Below, piece by piece: positions 1 to 6,926 of a DNA stretch of 48,474 nt. The first letter of the stretch is position 1; each line of letters starts with the position of its first letter. Under the pieces are notes generated by a model. The model saw only the letters and a list, made by a program, of their open reading frames with translations, had not been told where the DNA came from and searched no databases. The position numbers and the translations under genes are program-made. The DNA comes from JBCDJG01 sp038748065 (GTDB taxonomy: Bacteria > Pseudomonadota > Gammaproteobacteria > Pseudomonadales > Halieaceae), in contig JBCDJG010000037.1 of the NCBI GenBank assembly GCA_038748065.1, positions 1 to 48,474 on the forward strand, written 5' to 3'.

Positions 1-120
1 CTCATAAGTCTGGTCTCCTGTAACCAAGCTGCCCGGCCCACTTGTCTCCTCCAATCAAGGACTTAGTGAAACCGGACAGAATACTTGCTACACAACCGGA
101 CAGATTATTTGCTACCTACA
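1..120 (-). mobile_element. End of an insertion sequence, possibly IS21-like, with start of its first gene
   Basis: Two direct copies of an approximately 24-bp unit beginning AACCGGACAGA and ending TTGCTAC lie at 70-93 and 94-117. Read on the minus strand the outer end begins TGTAGGTAGC. Further inward on the same strand an AGGAG ribosome-binding site is followed by ATGAG at position 5, so a gene starts here and leaves the window. Tandem terminal repeats with a TGT outer end ahead of a transposase gene fit IS21-type elements, but this assignment is from pattern only and the transposase itself is not visible. The IS lies outside the prophage, in the host flank just upstream of the tRNA promoter. 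Confidence 0.45.
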
Positions 121-137
121 TACAGCGACGGCCAATC

Positions 138-166
138 TTGACAGCTAACACCACGAACTCTAAAAT
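138..166 (+). promoter_or_regulatory. Sigma-70 promoter for tRNA-Ala
   Basis: TTGACA (138-143) and TAAAAT (161-166) are separated by exactly 17 bp, which is nearly consensus. Transcription would start near 173 and give about 60 nt of leader before the tRNA at 234. The promoter lies between the IS end and the tRNA, so the tRNA can still be expressed after both insertions. Confidence 0.75.
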
Positions 167-233
167 GCGCGGCTCTTGGAAGGAAGTCTGGGGCTAAAAA
201 CTTCAGTTTCTTCAAAGACTTACAGGAAGTTTT

Positions 234-309
234 GGGGCTATAGCTCAGCTGGGAGAGCGAAACACTGGCAGTGTTGAGGTCAGCGGTTCGATCCCGCTTA
301 GCTCCACCA
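234..309 (+). tRNA. tRNA-Ala (anticodon GGC)
   Basis: A complete 76-nt cloverleaf with encoded CCA can be folded by eye. The acceptor arm GGGGCTA (234-240) pairs with TAGCTCC (299-305), the D arm is GCTC/GAGC, the anticodon loop CTGGCAG (265-271) carries GGC at 267-269, and the T arm contains GGTTCGATCCC. The first anticodon-stem pair (A260 with G276) is a mismatch, so that stem has only four good pairs. The 3' part from position 264 is identical to the copy at the right end of the prophage, so this tRNA is a hybrid: the 5' part is chromosomal and the 3' part is supplied by the phage attachment site. Confidence 0.95.
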
Positions 310-311
310 AA
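264..311 (+). repeat. attL: attL core (48-bp direct repeat within tRNA-Ala)
   Basis: The 48 bases are identical to 48290-48337. The core begins at the last base of the 5' anticodon stem and continues two bases past the CCA. Tyrosine integrases commonly cross over at a tRNA anticodon or T loop. Here the 5-bp inverted repeat AACAC/GTGTT around TGGCA (261-275) is the likely strand-exchange site on the left; the right copy has AAGAC in place of AACAC. Confidence 0.9.
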
Positions 312-343
312 CATGCGGCATTTAGGGTTAGGGTCCACTGACC

Positions 344-358
344 GTACAGTAACTGTAC
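344..358. repeat. Perfect palindrome in the attL arm
   Basis: GTACAGT-A-ACTGTAC forms two 7-bp arms around one base, 33 bp inside the attachment core. It may be an arm-type binding site for integrase, excisionase or another protein. No function can be shown from sequence alone. Confidence 0.4.
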
Positions 359-421
359 AGAAACCCGAACAGAAACCCCGAAGCCGCGCCCAGGCATGGC
401 GTTCACCGCTGTGTAAGCGCA

Positions 422-456
422 GAAGGGGTCGGCTATCAATGATGGTCGGCCCCTTC
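422..456. terminator. Strong hairpin between attL and the integrase gene
   Basis: A 12-bp stem, GAAGGGGTCGGC (422-433) with GTCGGCCCCTTC (445-456) including two G-T pairs, closes an 11-nt loop. It lies downstream of both the tRNA and the 3' end of the convergent integrase gene. There is no clear T-tract on either strand, so it may be a weak bidirectional terminator or a structural part of the attachment arm. The rest of 312-505 holds nothing else I recognise. Confidence 0.4.
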
Positions 457-505
457 ACTTTACTGGCGCTCAAACAGGTTTTCTGTGAGCCCACTCCGCC
501 TGCTA

Positions 506-1720
506 TCAAAATGTCCCCCCGATCATTTCCTCGGTGAAGATCACTTGCGCGTCGTCGTAGGGCAGCTGGTGATCTTCCATGTAGCCCTCGGTGGTGCTGG
601 CCCGGGTGTGCGCGCTGTTGGCCTGGATTTCCGACATACTGAACCCTGCGTCCTTTGCGAGCTTTATGGCCAGCGACTTGATCTGATGAAAACCCGGGGG
701 CCTCCTTCCCTCTGGCAGGCTCTTATACAGGTTAGTGCTGTCGCGCACTTCAGCGAACATGTTTACCAGTCGGTTGGCCGTGACCTGACACGCGTGAGTC
801 TTTGTCGTTCCGGTCTTTTTGACCCTCGGTGTGTGGCTGATTACGTAAGGGCAACCGTAGTTCTTAATTGCCTCCTCTCGTGCACGAGCTAGCAGCCTCT
901 TGAGCAGGACGTGCCGCGTGTTGCTCCACTGAAGCCTGGCGGCGCCGACTGTTCCGCGTTGCCCTTCTGATTTGCTTATCACCTTCTTGAGCAAGTCGCC
1001 TTCCAGGTGCTCGCTGAATTGCAGCGCGCAGATGTCCCCCTCGCGCATGATGGTCACCAGCGATATGCCCATTGCGATTTGTAGCGCGGGATATTTGCTC
1101 GCGGCGTTGTAGAGAATCCAGAACTCTTCTTTACTGCGGATGCGCACAACGGCTCTTTCTTTCTCGCCCATCGGATACAGTCGTGCCAGCGCGTCGTTAC
1201 TCGTGAACGGGTTGTGCGGCAGGCTCCTGCACAAGCCTTCCGACATCAGCCAATTGAACAGCCGTCTAAACTCGGCATGCCTGGCCTTCTGTTGATGAAA
1301 GGTCAGCTCCTCCCACCAGTCCTTAAGGGCGTTCCAGTGAATTCTTGCCAGAGGCAGGCTCTGAAAGTCGCGGCCGAAGCCCCGCAGCGCGCGCTTTCTG
1401 TTTTCCCAGCTGGCCTTGCCGTGCAGCTTAGACTCTGTTTTCTCCCGCCAGTTGATGTACAGCGGAATCTGATAGGCAATAGATTCTCGGGGTATCTTCG
1501 ACAGCACAGGCGCACTGTCGCGCTCCTGGTTGGCCTCTGCAGCCATGCGGTTCGCCTCGCGCGCAGCATCCGCGCCCGTCAGTGGCAACACACTAAAGGT
1601 TTTCAGTTTGCCGGAGGGCTGGAGATATCGAAAGTACCCAGGGCGTTTCCGCGTGTCCGTGAACAGGTTTTCTTCAAGCACAACACCGTCCAGGACCCTG
1701 GGCTTTTTGGGCCGGGCCAT
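506..1720 (-). CDS. int: Tyrosine recombinase (phage integrase)
   Basis: This 404-residue protein would integrate and excise the prophage at tRNA-Ala; its gene ends about 195 bp from attL and points toward it. The N-terminal half has a SAM-like core-binding region (about 80-170). The C-terminal catalytic region shows Arg226 in TIMREGDI, His345 in FHQIK, His371 in SAHTRAS and the nucleophile Tyr380 in EGYM. The second catalytic Arg of the usual HxxR box is Lys348 here. I chose ATG at 1720, which has AGGTGA 7-8 nt upstream; an upstream TTG at 1747 in frame lacks such a site. The excisionase gene is next upstream on the same strand. Integrase identity is secure, while the Lys substitution is a point to verify. 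Confidence 0.95.
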   Translation of the reverse strand: MARPKKPRVLDGVVLEENLFTDTRKRPGYFRYLQPSGKLKTFSVLPLTGADAAREANRMAAEANQERDSAPVLSKIPRESIAYQIPLYINWREKTESKLHGKASWENRKRALRGFGRDFQSLPLARIHWNALKDWWEELTFHQQKARHAEFRRLFNWLMSEGLCRSLPHNPFTSNDALARLYPMGEKERAVVRIRSKEEFWILYNAASKYPALQIAMGISLVTIMREGDICALQFSEHLEGDLLKKVISKSEGQRGTVGAARLQWSNTRHVLLKRLLARAREEAIKNYGCPYVISHTPRVKKTGTTKTHACQVTANRLVNMFAEVRDSTNLYKSLPEGRRPPGFHQIKSLAIKLAKDAGFSMSEIQANSAHTRASTTEGYMEDHQLPYDDAQVIFTEEMIGGTF

Positions 1721-1757
1721 AACATTCACCTGATTGTAAGCGCCCAAGAAAGATACT

Positions 1758-1976
1758 CTATGTGAGGAGCGTCATGCCACTGGCTTTGCGTACAGTGGCG
1801 GTGGGCTGATGATTGACAGAGGACAAAAAGTGATTCTCATCGATCCACACATCGCTGCCGGCTATTCTGCCCTCCCAGGTGCCGTCAAGTATGTGCTGAA
1901 TGCACTGCTCCTTCGTGGGCCTAGAGCCCTGCTCGAAGTAGCGTTTGGCAAACACGCTGTGCGTTACAAGCTTCAT
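1758..1976 (-). CDS. xis: Excisionase-like DNA-binding protein
   Basis: The 72-residue product has the layout of phage excisionases: a short N-terminal winged-helix motif (VFAKRYFEQGSRPTKEQC), then a GTWEGRIAGSDVWIDE segment resembling the wing that ends with an acidic residue. It lies directly upstream of the integrase on the same strand, as xis does in many prophages. Excisionase would bend attachment-site DNA and bias the integrase toward excision. The start at 1976 is preferred because the protein then begins at MKLVTHSVFAKRYF, as related proteins do; an in-frame TTG at 2012 has no visible ribosome-binding site. Sequence similarity is weak by eye, so the call rests partly on position. Confidence 0.7.
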   Translation of the reverse strand: MKLVTHSVFAKRYFEQGSRPTKEQCIQHILDGTWEGRIAGSDVWIDENHFLSSVNHQPTATVRKASGMTLLT

Positions 1977-2047
1977 TGAATCGATCCATATAGCTGCTTT
2001 TCGTTGACGCAAGGTAAGCAGCAGTTATGAGCAAAGGCGTCCACTGA

Positions 2048-2659
2048 TTAAGCGGCCTCTTCTCCGGCCCGATAAAACTCCCTGCCCACTCTGACAGGCA
2101 TCAAGACGACCATTGATGTCGAAAAAAACAGGTCGCCCGGGTCACCTTTGCGCAAGTACGGCGAGCCCTGCAGTACAACTGGCTCGTGCTCGGTGCCATG
2201 GCAGCAGGTGACCAAGCTGCCTGCTCCGAATATCTTGGGCAGCAGAGCCAGGTAGTTGGCGTTGGCGCTCCAGCCGTCACTTAACGCTTTAGGCTCTCCC
2301 AGTCGCTTAAGCGGGCTTAGCACCCGGTCGATGTCTGGAAATTTGCCGTCGATTACCTCAAAGCAATACGCCCGCGCATTATCCGTCTTGCAGAATCCGC
2401 TCTGATCATCCTGGAAAATGAACGTGCAGAGCTTGGCTGAGGTCGGCACCTTTCCCAGCACGTTGACAATGATAGGGTGCTCGACCCTGTCTGCCTTGTC
2501 ATCAGCATAGGTCGCGACATAAAGAACATGGCCGTTGGTGGCCGCGATACGTCCGTCCGGCAAAAAGCAGAAGCCGTTGAGGTAGTACCGAACATCATTG
2601 TGTGCCTGCGCCGCCTGAGCTGCCCGCACAAACCTGGCGTCGATCTCTATGGACTTCAT
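2048..2659 (-). CDS. DNA polymerase III beta-clamp-like protein
   Basis: The 203-residue product resembles one or two domains of the bacterial sliding clamp rather than the whole 366-residue protein. The diagnostic part is RIAATNGHVLYV (about 36-47), close to the ATDGHRL signature of DnaN, and FPDIDRVLSP (about 107-116), which matches the FPDYRRVLP-type segment of clamps. Phage proteins of this sort are known in prophage early operons. They could bind host polymerase, interfere with the host clamp or act as a small clamp; the role here is inferred. The ATG at 2659 overlaps the stop of the upstream small membrane protein gene (ATGA), so the two are translationally coupled. Confidence 0.6.
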   Translation of the reverse strand: MKSIEIDARFVRAAQAAQAHNDVRYYLNGFCFLPDGRIAATNGHVLYVATYADDKADRVEHPIIVNVLGKVPTSAKLCTFIFQDDQSGFCKTDNARAYCFEVIDGKFPDIDRVLSPLKRLGEPKALSDGWSANANYLALLPKIFGAGSLVTCCHGTEHEPVVLQGSPYLRKGDPGDLFFSTSMVVLMPVRVGREFYRAGEEAA

Positions 2660-2811
2660 GACTTATCCCGCTCGGCCTTCCAGCGCTTGTACGTTGCGCG
2701 CCTGAACCATAGAGCCCAGGTCTGTCTCGCGCCCAGCGCCACGGATGTCACGACGAACAAGGCGACCGGCAAGCCGACCATGGCAATTAAGAACCACTGC
2801 AAAAACGTCAT
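2656..2811 (-). CDS. Small membrane protein, 51 residues
   Basis: An ATG at 2811 preceded by GGAG at 8-nt spacing opens a 51-codon frame that ends in an ATGA overlap with the clamp-like gene. The product starts with MTFLQWFLIAMVGLPVALF, a hydrophobic stretch of about 25 residues, followed by a Trp-, Arg- and Lys-rich tail (TWALWFRRATYKRWK). This predicts one inner-membrane helix with a basic cytoplasmic tail. It fills what would otherwise be a 156-bp gap in a tightly packed operon. I do not recognise a family. Confidence 0.6.
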   Translation of the reverse strand: MTFLQWFLIAMVGLPVALFVVTSVALGARQTWALWFRRATYKRWKAERDKS

Positions 2812-2815
2812 TGCG

Positions 2816-3082
2816 TTAACTCCTTTTCCGAAACAGATAGGCTCGTACCAGCGGCCGCAGCGGCTCTGGCATCGAGGTGATGGGCACGCCTTGCTCGACG
2901 TGTCGGCGAGCCCAGTGTTTGATCATTTCGCATCCGTTTTTCGCAGCTGTCTTTGCGATAGGTAGCAGGTGCTCGGGTGCCTGCGCCTCGATGCTCGATG
3001 GGTCTCTGCCTTCTACCCAGGCTTCCACAAGCGCCAGCGCGATACCCCTGGCTGTGGCCAGCTTGGCCAGCGGTGCGTTCAT
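2816..3082 (-). CDS. Unknown early protein, 88 residues
   Basis: This mostly helical, soluble protein begins MNAPLAKLATARGIALALVEAWVEG and ends with a basic YLFRKRS tail. The start overlaps the stop of the TrpF-like gene by ATGA, so it belongs to the same transcript. I recognise no motif or family. The stop is followed five bases later by the start of the 51-residue membrane protein gene. Confidence 0.7.
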   Translation of the reverse strand: MNAPLAKLATARGIALALVEAWVEGRDPSSIEAQAPEHLLPIAKTAAKNGCEMIKHWARRHVEQGVPITSMPEPLRPLVRAYLFRKRS

Positions 3083-3705
3083 CCCGCATTGCCATACACC
3101 AGTTCACAGACGCGCTGGACCTTGCCCAGATCAAACCAGCCATCAGTCCGCACGTGGGTCTCCATATCGATCCAGTACGGCACCTCTGGCCCGCCGATCA
3201 TGTCGATGTACTGCAGGACAGTCTCTGGCCCCATGCCGCCCGCGTAGCCACACATGGGCCCGTGCGGCGGTCGAGGGGGCACATGTTCCGGCATGACCCC
3301 CTGGCCCCCGGAGGCGTCTAGCAGTAGCGACACAGGGGCCCCTGCAAACGTGTCCTTCCTCTGCAGAATCAATCTGACGCCGTAGGTCTGCTCAAGGCCT
3401 TCGAGCTTTGAAAGGTACACGGCGCCGTTGAGCTGTGCCCTGGAGATACGCTTGTGATCCACGACGTGGGGCAGCGTCCCGGAGGCGGCGGTCTCCCGTG
3501 CATACCGGCCGCACAGATGTGCCGCCTTCTGGCCGGTGATATCGAGAATTTCGTCAATTGCCTGCGCGCACGGATACCGGGCATCTTGGTTTGAGATCGA
3601 ATACAGCACTCCCCATTCGATAGGGTATTGAGTCGCCAGTTCGTCAGCCCAGTACAGGTCGGTGCGGTCATCAATGCCGGTGAAGGTGATGAATGTCGGT
3701 TTCAT
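3079..3705 (-). CDS. Phosphoribosylanthranilate isomerase (TrpF)-like protein
   Basis: The 208-residue product has the length and layout of a single TIM barrel. It begins MKPTFITFTGIDDRTDL (first strand and loop), and near residue 130 it has LLLDASGGQG, close to the D-SGG-G phosphate-binding strand of TrpF. It ends in WIDMETHVRTDGWFDLGKV, a typical last barrel strand. TrpF converts phosphoribosylanthranilate in tryptophan synthesis, but no tryptophan genes lie nearby, and related barrels in phages have no established substrate. Neighbours on both sides overlap it by ATGA. The fold call is moderately sure; the enzyme activity is not. Confidence 0.55.
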   Translation of the reverse strand: MKPTFITFTGIDDRTDLYWADELATQYPIEWGVLYSISNQDARYPCAQAIDEILDITGQKAAHLCGRYARETAASGTLPHVVDHKRISRAQLNGAVYLSKLEGLEQTYGVRLILQRKDTFAGAPVSLLLDASGGQGVMPEHVPPRPPHGPMCGYAGGMGPETVLQYIDMIGGPEVPYWIDMETHVRTDGWFDLGKVQRVCELVYGNAG

Positions 3706-4574
3706 GCTGCCTCCAGCTGCTGATGGATCAGGTGAGCGCGAAAGTACTGCTTATGCTTAACCGCCCGGTCTATGTGGCGTTCGATTGCCCTGGATTTTTC
3801 CCGGCCCGACATTCTCTCGCGGAGGTTGGTCGGCACCGATGTGCTAATTTCGAAGCACGCCACGTTGTGGACCAGGTTTCCATTTGAAACCACCCACCAC
3901 ATATTGTTGATGTTGTAGCGGGTGATCCCTGTAGCCCAGCGGCCGCAATAGTCTCGGAAGTAGACGCGCTGGCCTTCATCAAGCAGGGCGCCGTCCATAC
4001 TCTTCCTGTTGTAATCGCCGTTCCATGAGCGCCGTCCCAGCTCGGGCTTGTAATGAACGCACTTCTTGATGTCGGCTTCGATCTTTTCTCTCCGCGATAG
4101 AGCCCTGTCGAAGATCCTGTCGATCCCGATGGGCTCGACCTCTACTTCGTAGTGCCGATGCAGGTGTGAAAGCACCCGCAAGCAAGTTAGGCGATGGTGT
4201 ATTCGTGTTACAAAAGGCATCTTGCTGACCTTGTCGAAGATGTGACGTCCACCGTTCGAGTTGTCGGCAGTGTGGTCGATGATGTCCTCCCAAAACTGAA
4301 TCTCAAGCAGGCGCCCAAAGAAGTGAGCTTCCAGTTCCAGCCCTCGGCATTCGCCTTTGCGGTGCATCTCTGCACAGCTCCTAGCAAAGCGCTTACCGTG
4401 CCGCTCGGCAGCGTGTGCATGCTCTTCGTAGGGGACCCAAATGTTCCAGCCATGCTTGCGAAGCATTGCGCAGGTGCTCTTCATAATGCTCCGGAGCAAT
4501 GTTTCATCGTTTTTGTCAGTCCGGATCATTAACTTGGCGTTGTGGTAGCCGAATCTAATCGAGCGCTCTTTCAT
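3702..4574 (-). CDS. Unknown early phage protein, 290 residues
   Basis: The protein is basic and rich in His, Arg and Trp, with no signal peptide or membrane helix. It contains an N-terminal segment FGYHNAKLMIRTDKNDETLLRS, a Cys-containing HRKGECRG, and a C-terminal region with ISTSVPTNLRERMSGREKSRAIERHIDRAV that looks helical and nucleic-acid binding. I recognise no catalytic motif. It sits in the middle of the leftward operon with ATGA overlaps at both ends, which argues strongly that it is real. Confidence 0.75.
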   Translation of the reverse strand: MKERSIRFGYHNAKLMIRTDKNDETLLRSIMKSTCAMLRKHGWNIWVPYEEHAHAAERHGKRFARSCAEMHRKGECRGLELEAHFFGRLLEIQFWEDIIDHTADNSNGGRHIFDKVSKMPFVTRIHHRLTCLRVLSHLHRHYEVEVEPIGIDRIFDRALSRREKIEADIKKCVHYKPELGRRSWNGDYNRKSMDGALLDEGQRVYFRDYCGRWATGITRYNINNMWWVVSNGNLVHNVACFEISTSVPTNLRERMSGREKSRAIERHIDRAVKHKQYFRAHLIHQQLEAA

Positions 4575-4906
4575 GCCGCTACCTCCAATCCCTCGGGATC
4601 TACATAGATAGGTTTCTTCCCTGGCCCGGTGCAGACGACTGCTACTGTTCGCCTGGGGCCTGTTTCGACGAAGTAATGGCCGCAGTCGCTGTCATATTCG
4701 CGATAGCCTTCCTGTACTGTGCGCATCCCGAGAAACACGCCCACGTCTGGCGTGTCGTACGACAGCGGCTCCCAGAACCGCAGCTTTCGCTGACCGTATC
4801 GGTTGCGTCCTTGATCCAGCCGGGTATTTCGATACATCTTCCGCTGGAACGTGACCTTGTCTCCGAACTCCGGTTTACCCATCGCGCTGCTCTCCAGACT
4901 CGACAT
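4571..4906 (-). CDS. Unknown early protein, 111 residues (possible start at 4882)
   Basis: This is a beta-rich soluble protein with the segments KVTFQRKMYRNTRLDQGRNRYGQRK and PRRTVAVVCTGPGKKPIYVDPEGLEV; the last part resembles a small SH3-like barrel. The ATG at 4906 follows the upstream stop by two bases, which suits coupled re-initiation. An internal ATG at 4882 has a better GGAGAG ribosome-binding site, and would give a 103-residue protein starting MGKPEFGDKV. No family is recognised. Confidence 0.65.
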   Translation of the reverse strand: MSSLESSAMGKPEFGDKVTFQRKMYRNTRLDQGRNRYGQRKLRFWEPLSYDTPDVGVFLGMRTVQEGYREYDSDCGHYFVETGPRRTVAVVCTGPGKKPIYVDPEGLEVAA

Positions 4907-4908
4907 CG

Positions 4909-5556
4909 CTACTCATAACAAAGAGGGCATGGGCCGAACCCGTTACCCATGCAGCGCTCAGGGTCTACGCCGCACCCTCGACGAAAACCGACTCTGCCGT
5001 CGTAACTGATCCATACAGGTGAGCCCACGCGATCCGACACCTCGTTGAACTTATGCCTGGTCGCTGCGCCTAGATCGATGCCCAGCTGACAGGCAAGGTC
5101 CGAGATTTGGCCCTGTGCGTTCTGAAAGGGTGCAGTTCTGCCTACCGCCCCTGATCTGTCAATCTGCTTTGCGACCAAGCCTAGCGCTATAGTTATTCGG
5201 CATGCCCGCGTCGCTGGTGAAATTTCGATATTCAGGCCAGCTGTGCCTCTGCCACCTATCTTGCCGTCGCCTATAGTTTGCCCGCACCGGAAGGCGAGGA
5301 TATCTAGATAGGTGAGCGTATCCGCCAGCTCGCCACCGGCCTGCTTCATGAACTCCTCATGCGATAGGTCACCGCGGTCAAATTTCTTTCTTACGTTGGC
5401 GTACTCGCCCAGTTCGCCGAGCGTTGCCTGAAACCACTGCGCCGGCGACCAGTCGCTACCATCTGGCTCCGAATGCGCCGGTTCGCCTTTCGAGTTCTTG
5501 AACGTCGGCAGTCGGGCTACGTTGGCCTGGCGCAGCGTTTCGAATGTCAGTTCCAT
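4909..5556 (-). CDS. MazG-like nucleotide pyrophosphohydrolase-type protein
   Basis: The N-terminal 100 residues contain QATLGELGEYANVRKKF and, 30 residues later, AGGELADTLTYLDILAFRCG. This is the E-xx-E ... E-xx-D arrangement of all-alpha NTP pyrophosphatases (MazG/dUTPase family), which bind magnesium and hydrolyse nucleoside triphosphates. The region from about 145 (QGQISDLACQLG, KFNEVSDRVGSPV) repeats the helical theme with the KFNEVSDRVGS segment seen in phage MazG proteins. The last 20 residues contain three Cys. Such proteins may clean the nucleotide pool or lower alarmones during infection; that role is inferred. Total length, 215, is larger than the minimal 100-residue domain. Confidence 0.65.
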   Translation of the reverse strand: MELTFETLRQANVARLPTFKNSKGEPAHSEPDGSDWSPAQWFQATLGELGEYANVRKKFDRGDLSHEEFMKQAGGELADTLTYLDILAFRCGQTIGDGKIGGRGTAGLNIEISPATRACRITIALGLVAKQIDRSGAVGRTAPFQNAQGQISDLACQLGIDLGAATRHKFNEVSDRVGSPVWISYDGRVGFRRGCGVDPERCMGNGFGPCPLCYE

Positions 5557-5784
5557 TTACATAGGCTCCTTTGGCTCATCGATATCACTCCAGTCATCCA
5601 TCAGCGGCCATAGAACCTCACCGCAGATGACTCGGCGGACATCGAGGCGCTTCCTCTCGGCGGCCTGCATTATTTTCTGCATACCTGCCTGGCAATCCTG
5701 TACTTGCTTTGCGCTGACGCTACACTGGTCAGTACCAGGCGCGCAGACGATGAACACGATTTCGAGCAGTAGGGCTTCAAGCAT
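5557..5784 (-). CDS. Small protein with hydrophobic N terminus, 75 residues
   Basis: The start at 5784 has GAGG about 10 nt upstream and overlaps the end of the next gene by 8 bp. The product begins MLEALLLEIVFIVCAPGTDQCSV, a short signal-like or membrane-anchoring helix, followed by a helical region with three further Cys and an acidic tail (DDWSDIDEPKEP). It may be a membrane-anchored or exported protein. A longer in-frame version from 5823 would begin MRMAKKRKPR but overlaps the upstream gene extensively, so I prefer the short form. Confidence 0.55.
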   Translation of the reverse strand: MLEALLLEIVFIVCAPGTDQCSVSAKQVQDCQAGMQKIMQAAERKRLDVRRVICGEVLWPLMDDWSDIDEPKEPM

Positions 5785-6046
5785 TAATCTGATCCTCGGT
5801 TTGCGTTTCTTCGCCATGCGCAAGTGATGCCAAAGCCCGGACTACATCAAAGTTGATCCGTCGATCTGACACGTATTCTCTGAGCGAGATAGCCTTGTGG
5901 TCGCCGTCTGTGGAGCGCTCAGTTGCCCGCGCTTCTTTCTCGGTGTAAAGACCAGCCTCGGCCAGGCTTGCCGTGTAACCAGCGCTGTCTGGCCGCCATA
6001 GCCAGCCGCAGCTGTCGATAATCAGGAAAGGCTCGTCTTTAGCCAT
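5777..6046 (-). CDS. Unknown early protein, 89 residues
   Basis: This is a soluble acidic protein beginning MAKDEPFLIIDSCGWLWRPDSAGYT. The segments YTASLAEAGLYTEKEA and ISLREYVS suggest a small alpha/beta fold. It overlaps the genes on both sides by 8 bp. Similar short proteins with a 'GYT...AGLY..EEA' pattern occur in phage early regions, but I cannot attach a function. Confidence 0.65.
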   Translation of the reverse strand: MAKDEPFLIIDSCGWLWRPDSAGYTASLAEAGLYTEKEARATERSTDGDHKAISLREYVSDRRINFDVVRALASLAHGEETQTEDQINA

Positions 6047-6269
6047 GGTCGTTACCTAGCGGGTATTTAAGCTCTGCCAATTTCATTAATGCGCGCCTCC
6101 GGTTGTTGCCGGTTAGGGATAGCAATTTGCGCAGTTCGGAATGGGGCGGCTGGGATATTTCGCCATCCGGCGACCTGATCAGTCCGAATGTATGGATTCG
6201 AACGCCGTCATGCCTTTCATAGACCGGAGGCATGGGCTTCCAGGGGCCCTCGATTTTCACGGCGCTCAT
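6039..6269 (-). CDS. Unknown early protein, 76 residues
   Basis: The product is soluble and basic at its C terminus (LLSLTGNNRRRALMKLAELKYPLG). The N-terminal half (GPWKPMPPVYERHDGVRIHTFGLI) is Pro- and aromatic-rich. It is locked in the operon by overlaps with the genes at both ends. No recognised family. Confidence 0.65.
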   Translation of the reverse strand: MSAVKIEGPWKPMPPVYERHDGVRIHTFGLIRSPDGEISQPPHSELRKLLSLTGNNRRRALMKLAELKYPLGNDHG

Positions 6270-6697
6270 TTCTTCGCCCCATTGTCGTTAGCCTCTGTGG
6301 GGGTGGGGAGCGGGTGCTCAATATTGTCGAGCCTTACTGCATTCATGAGCGCGATCAGCGCCCTTCTGGTGTGGGGTGACTTGCCGCCCCCGGCCATAAA
6401 TGTGCAAAACTCCAGCGTTACGCTGCCACCGTGCTGGCCGTTGTCGCAGTCCTCTTTGGAGATTCCTATGCAAGCGTCGCCGTCATCGTCCATGCACAGG
6501 GTTAGCAAGCCGGTGGCGCTCATATCGTCGCGGCGGCGAACGTATTCATTAACCCGAAGCGGAGCGAACCTGCTGGCGAGTTCAACGAACTGCGACCAGT
6601 AACGTAGGCGTTGACCGTCTGATAGGTCGAGGCGCTCCAGCGTCGCCATGGTCGCCGCTTTACATAGCTCGTCTATGTCGATGTCGACCTCAGCCAT
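6266..6697 (-). CDS. Unknown early protein, 143 residues
   Basis: An N-terminal acidic segment (MAEVDIDIDELCKAA) is followed by a helical domain (RYWSQFVELASRFAPLRVNEYVRR) and a beta hairpin region containing four Cys (LCMDDDGDAC, EDCDNG, LEFCTF). Their spacing is not a clear zinc ribbon. It starts 8 bp inside the end of the upstream gene and its stop overlaps the downstream start. No function can be given. Confidence 0.65.
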   Translation of the reverse strand: MAEVDIDIDELCKAATMATLERLDLSDGQRLRYWSQFVELASRFAPLRVNEYVRRRDDMSATGLLTLCMDDDGDACIGISKEDCDNGQHGGSVTLEFCTFMAGGGKSPHTRRALIALMNAVRLDNIEHPLPTPTEANDNGAKK

Positions 6698-6914
6698 TGT
6701 CGTTACCTCCCTGCTGGCTTTCTGAGGAATCGAGGGTTAGTGAGCGCGGCCAGACTGTAGACTCGAAGTGCTTGCCGACAAATGCATCAAACGCCCGAAT
6801 CTTGATCATTCCCTTCTTTGTTGTGCTCAAGACTTCCGCGGGCATCGGGGTAGGGCGTATCGAAAACCCATGCGGACCTTTGTAGTAGTACGTCACTTTA
6901 TCGCCGGGCTTCAT
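6690..6914 (-). CDS. Unknown early protein with SH3-like N terminus, 74 residues
   Basis: The first 60 residues, starting MKPGDKVTYYYKGPHGFSIRPTPMPAEVL, read as a short beta-barrel of the SH3/KOW sort (PGDKVTYYYK, then GMIKIRAFD). The tail is low in complexity (SSESQQGGNDNG). The last codons overlap the next gene by 8 bp. Function unknown. Confidence 0.65.
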   Translation of the reverse strand: MKPGDKVTYYYKGPHGFSIRPTPMPAEVLSTTKKGMIKIRAFDAFVGKHFESTVWPRSLTLDSSESQQGGNDNG

Positions 6915-6926
6915 CTAACCCCCTCC

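Noticed and set aside
245..439. Minus-strand reading frame across the tRNA with the sequence VELSGIEPLTSTLPV
   Set aside because: This is the well-known spurious translation of the antisense strand of tRNA-Ala. The same string appears at the right copy (48100-48336), which confirms it as a tRNA shadow.
105..509. 134-residue minus-strand reading frame at the left end
   Set aside because: It crosses the tRNA gene, its promoter and the attachment core, so it cannot be a functional gene.
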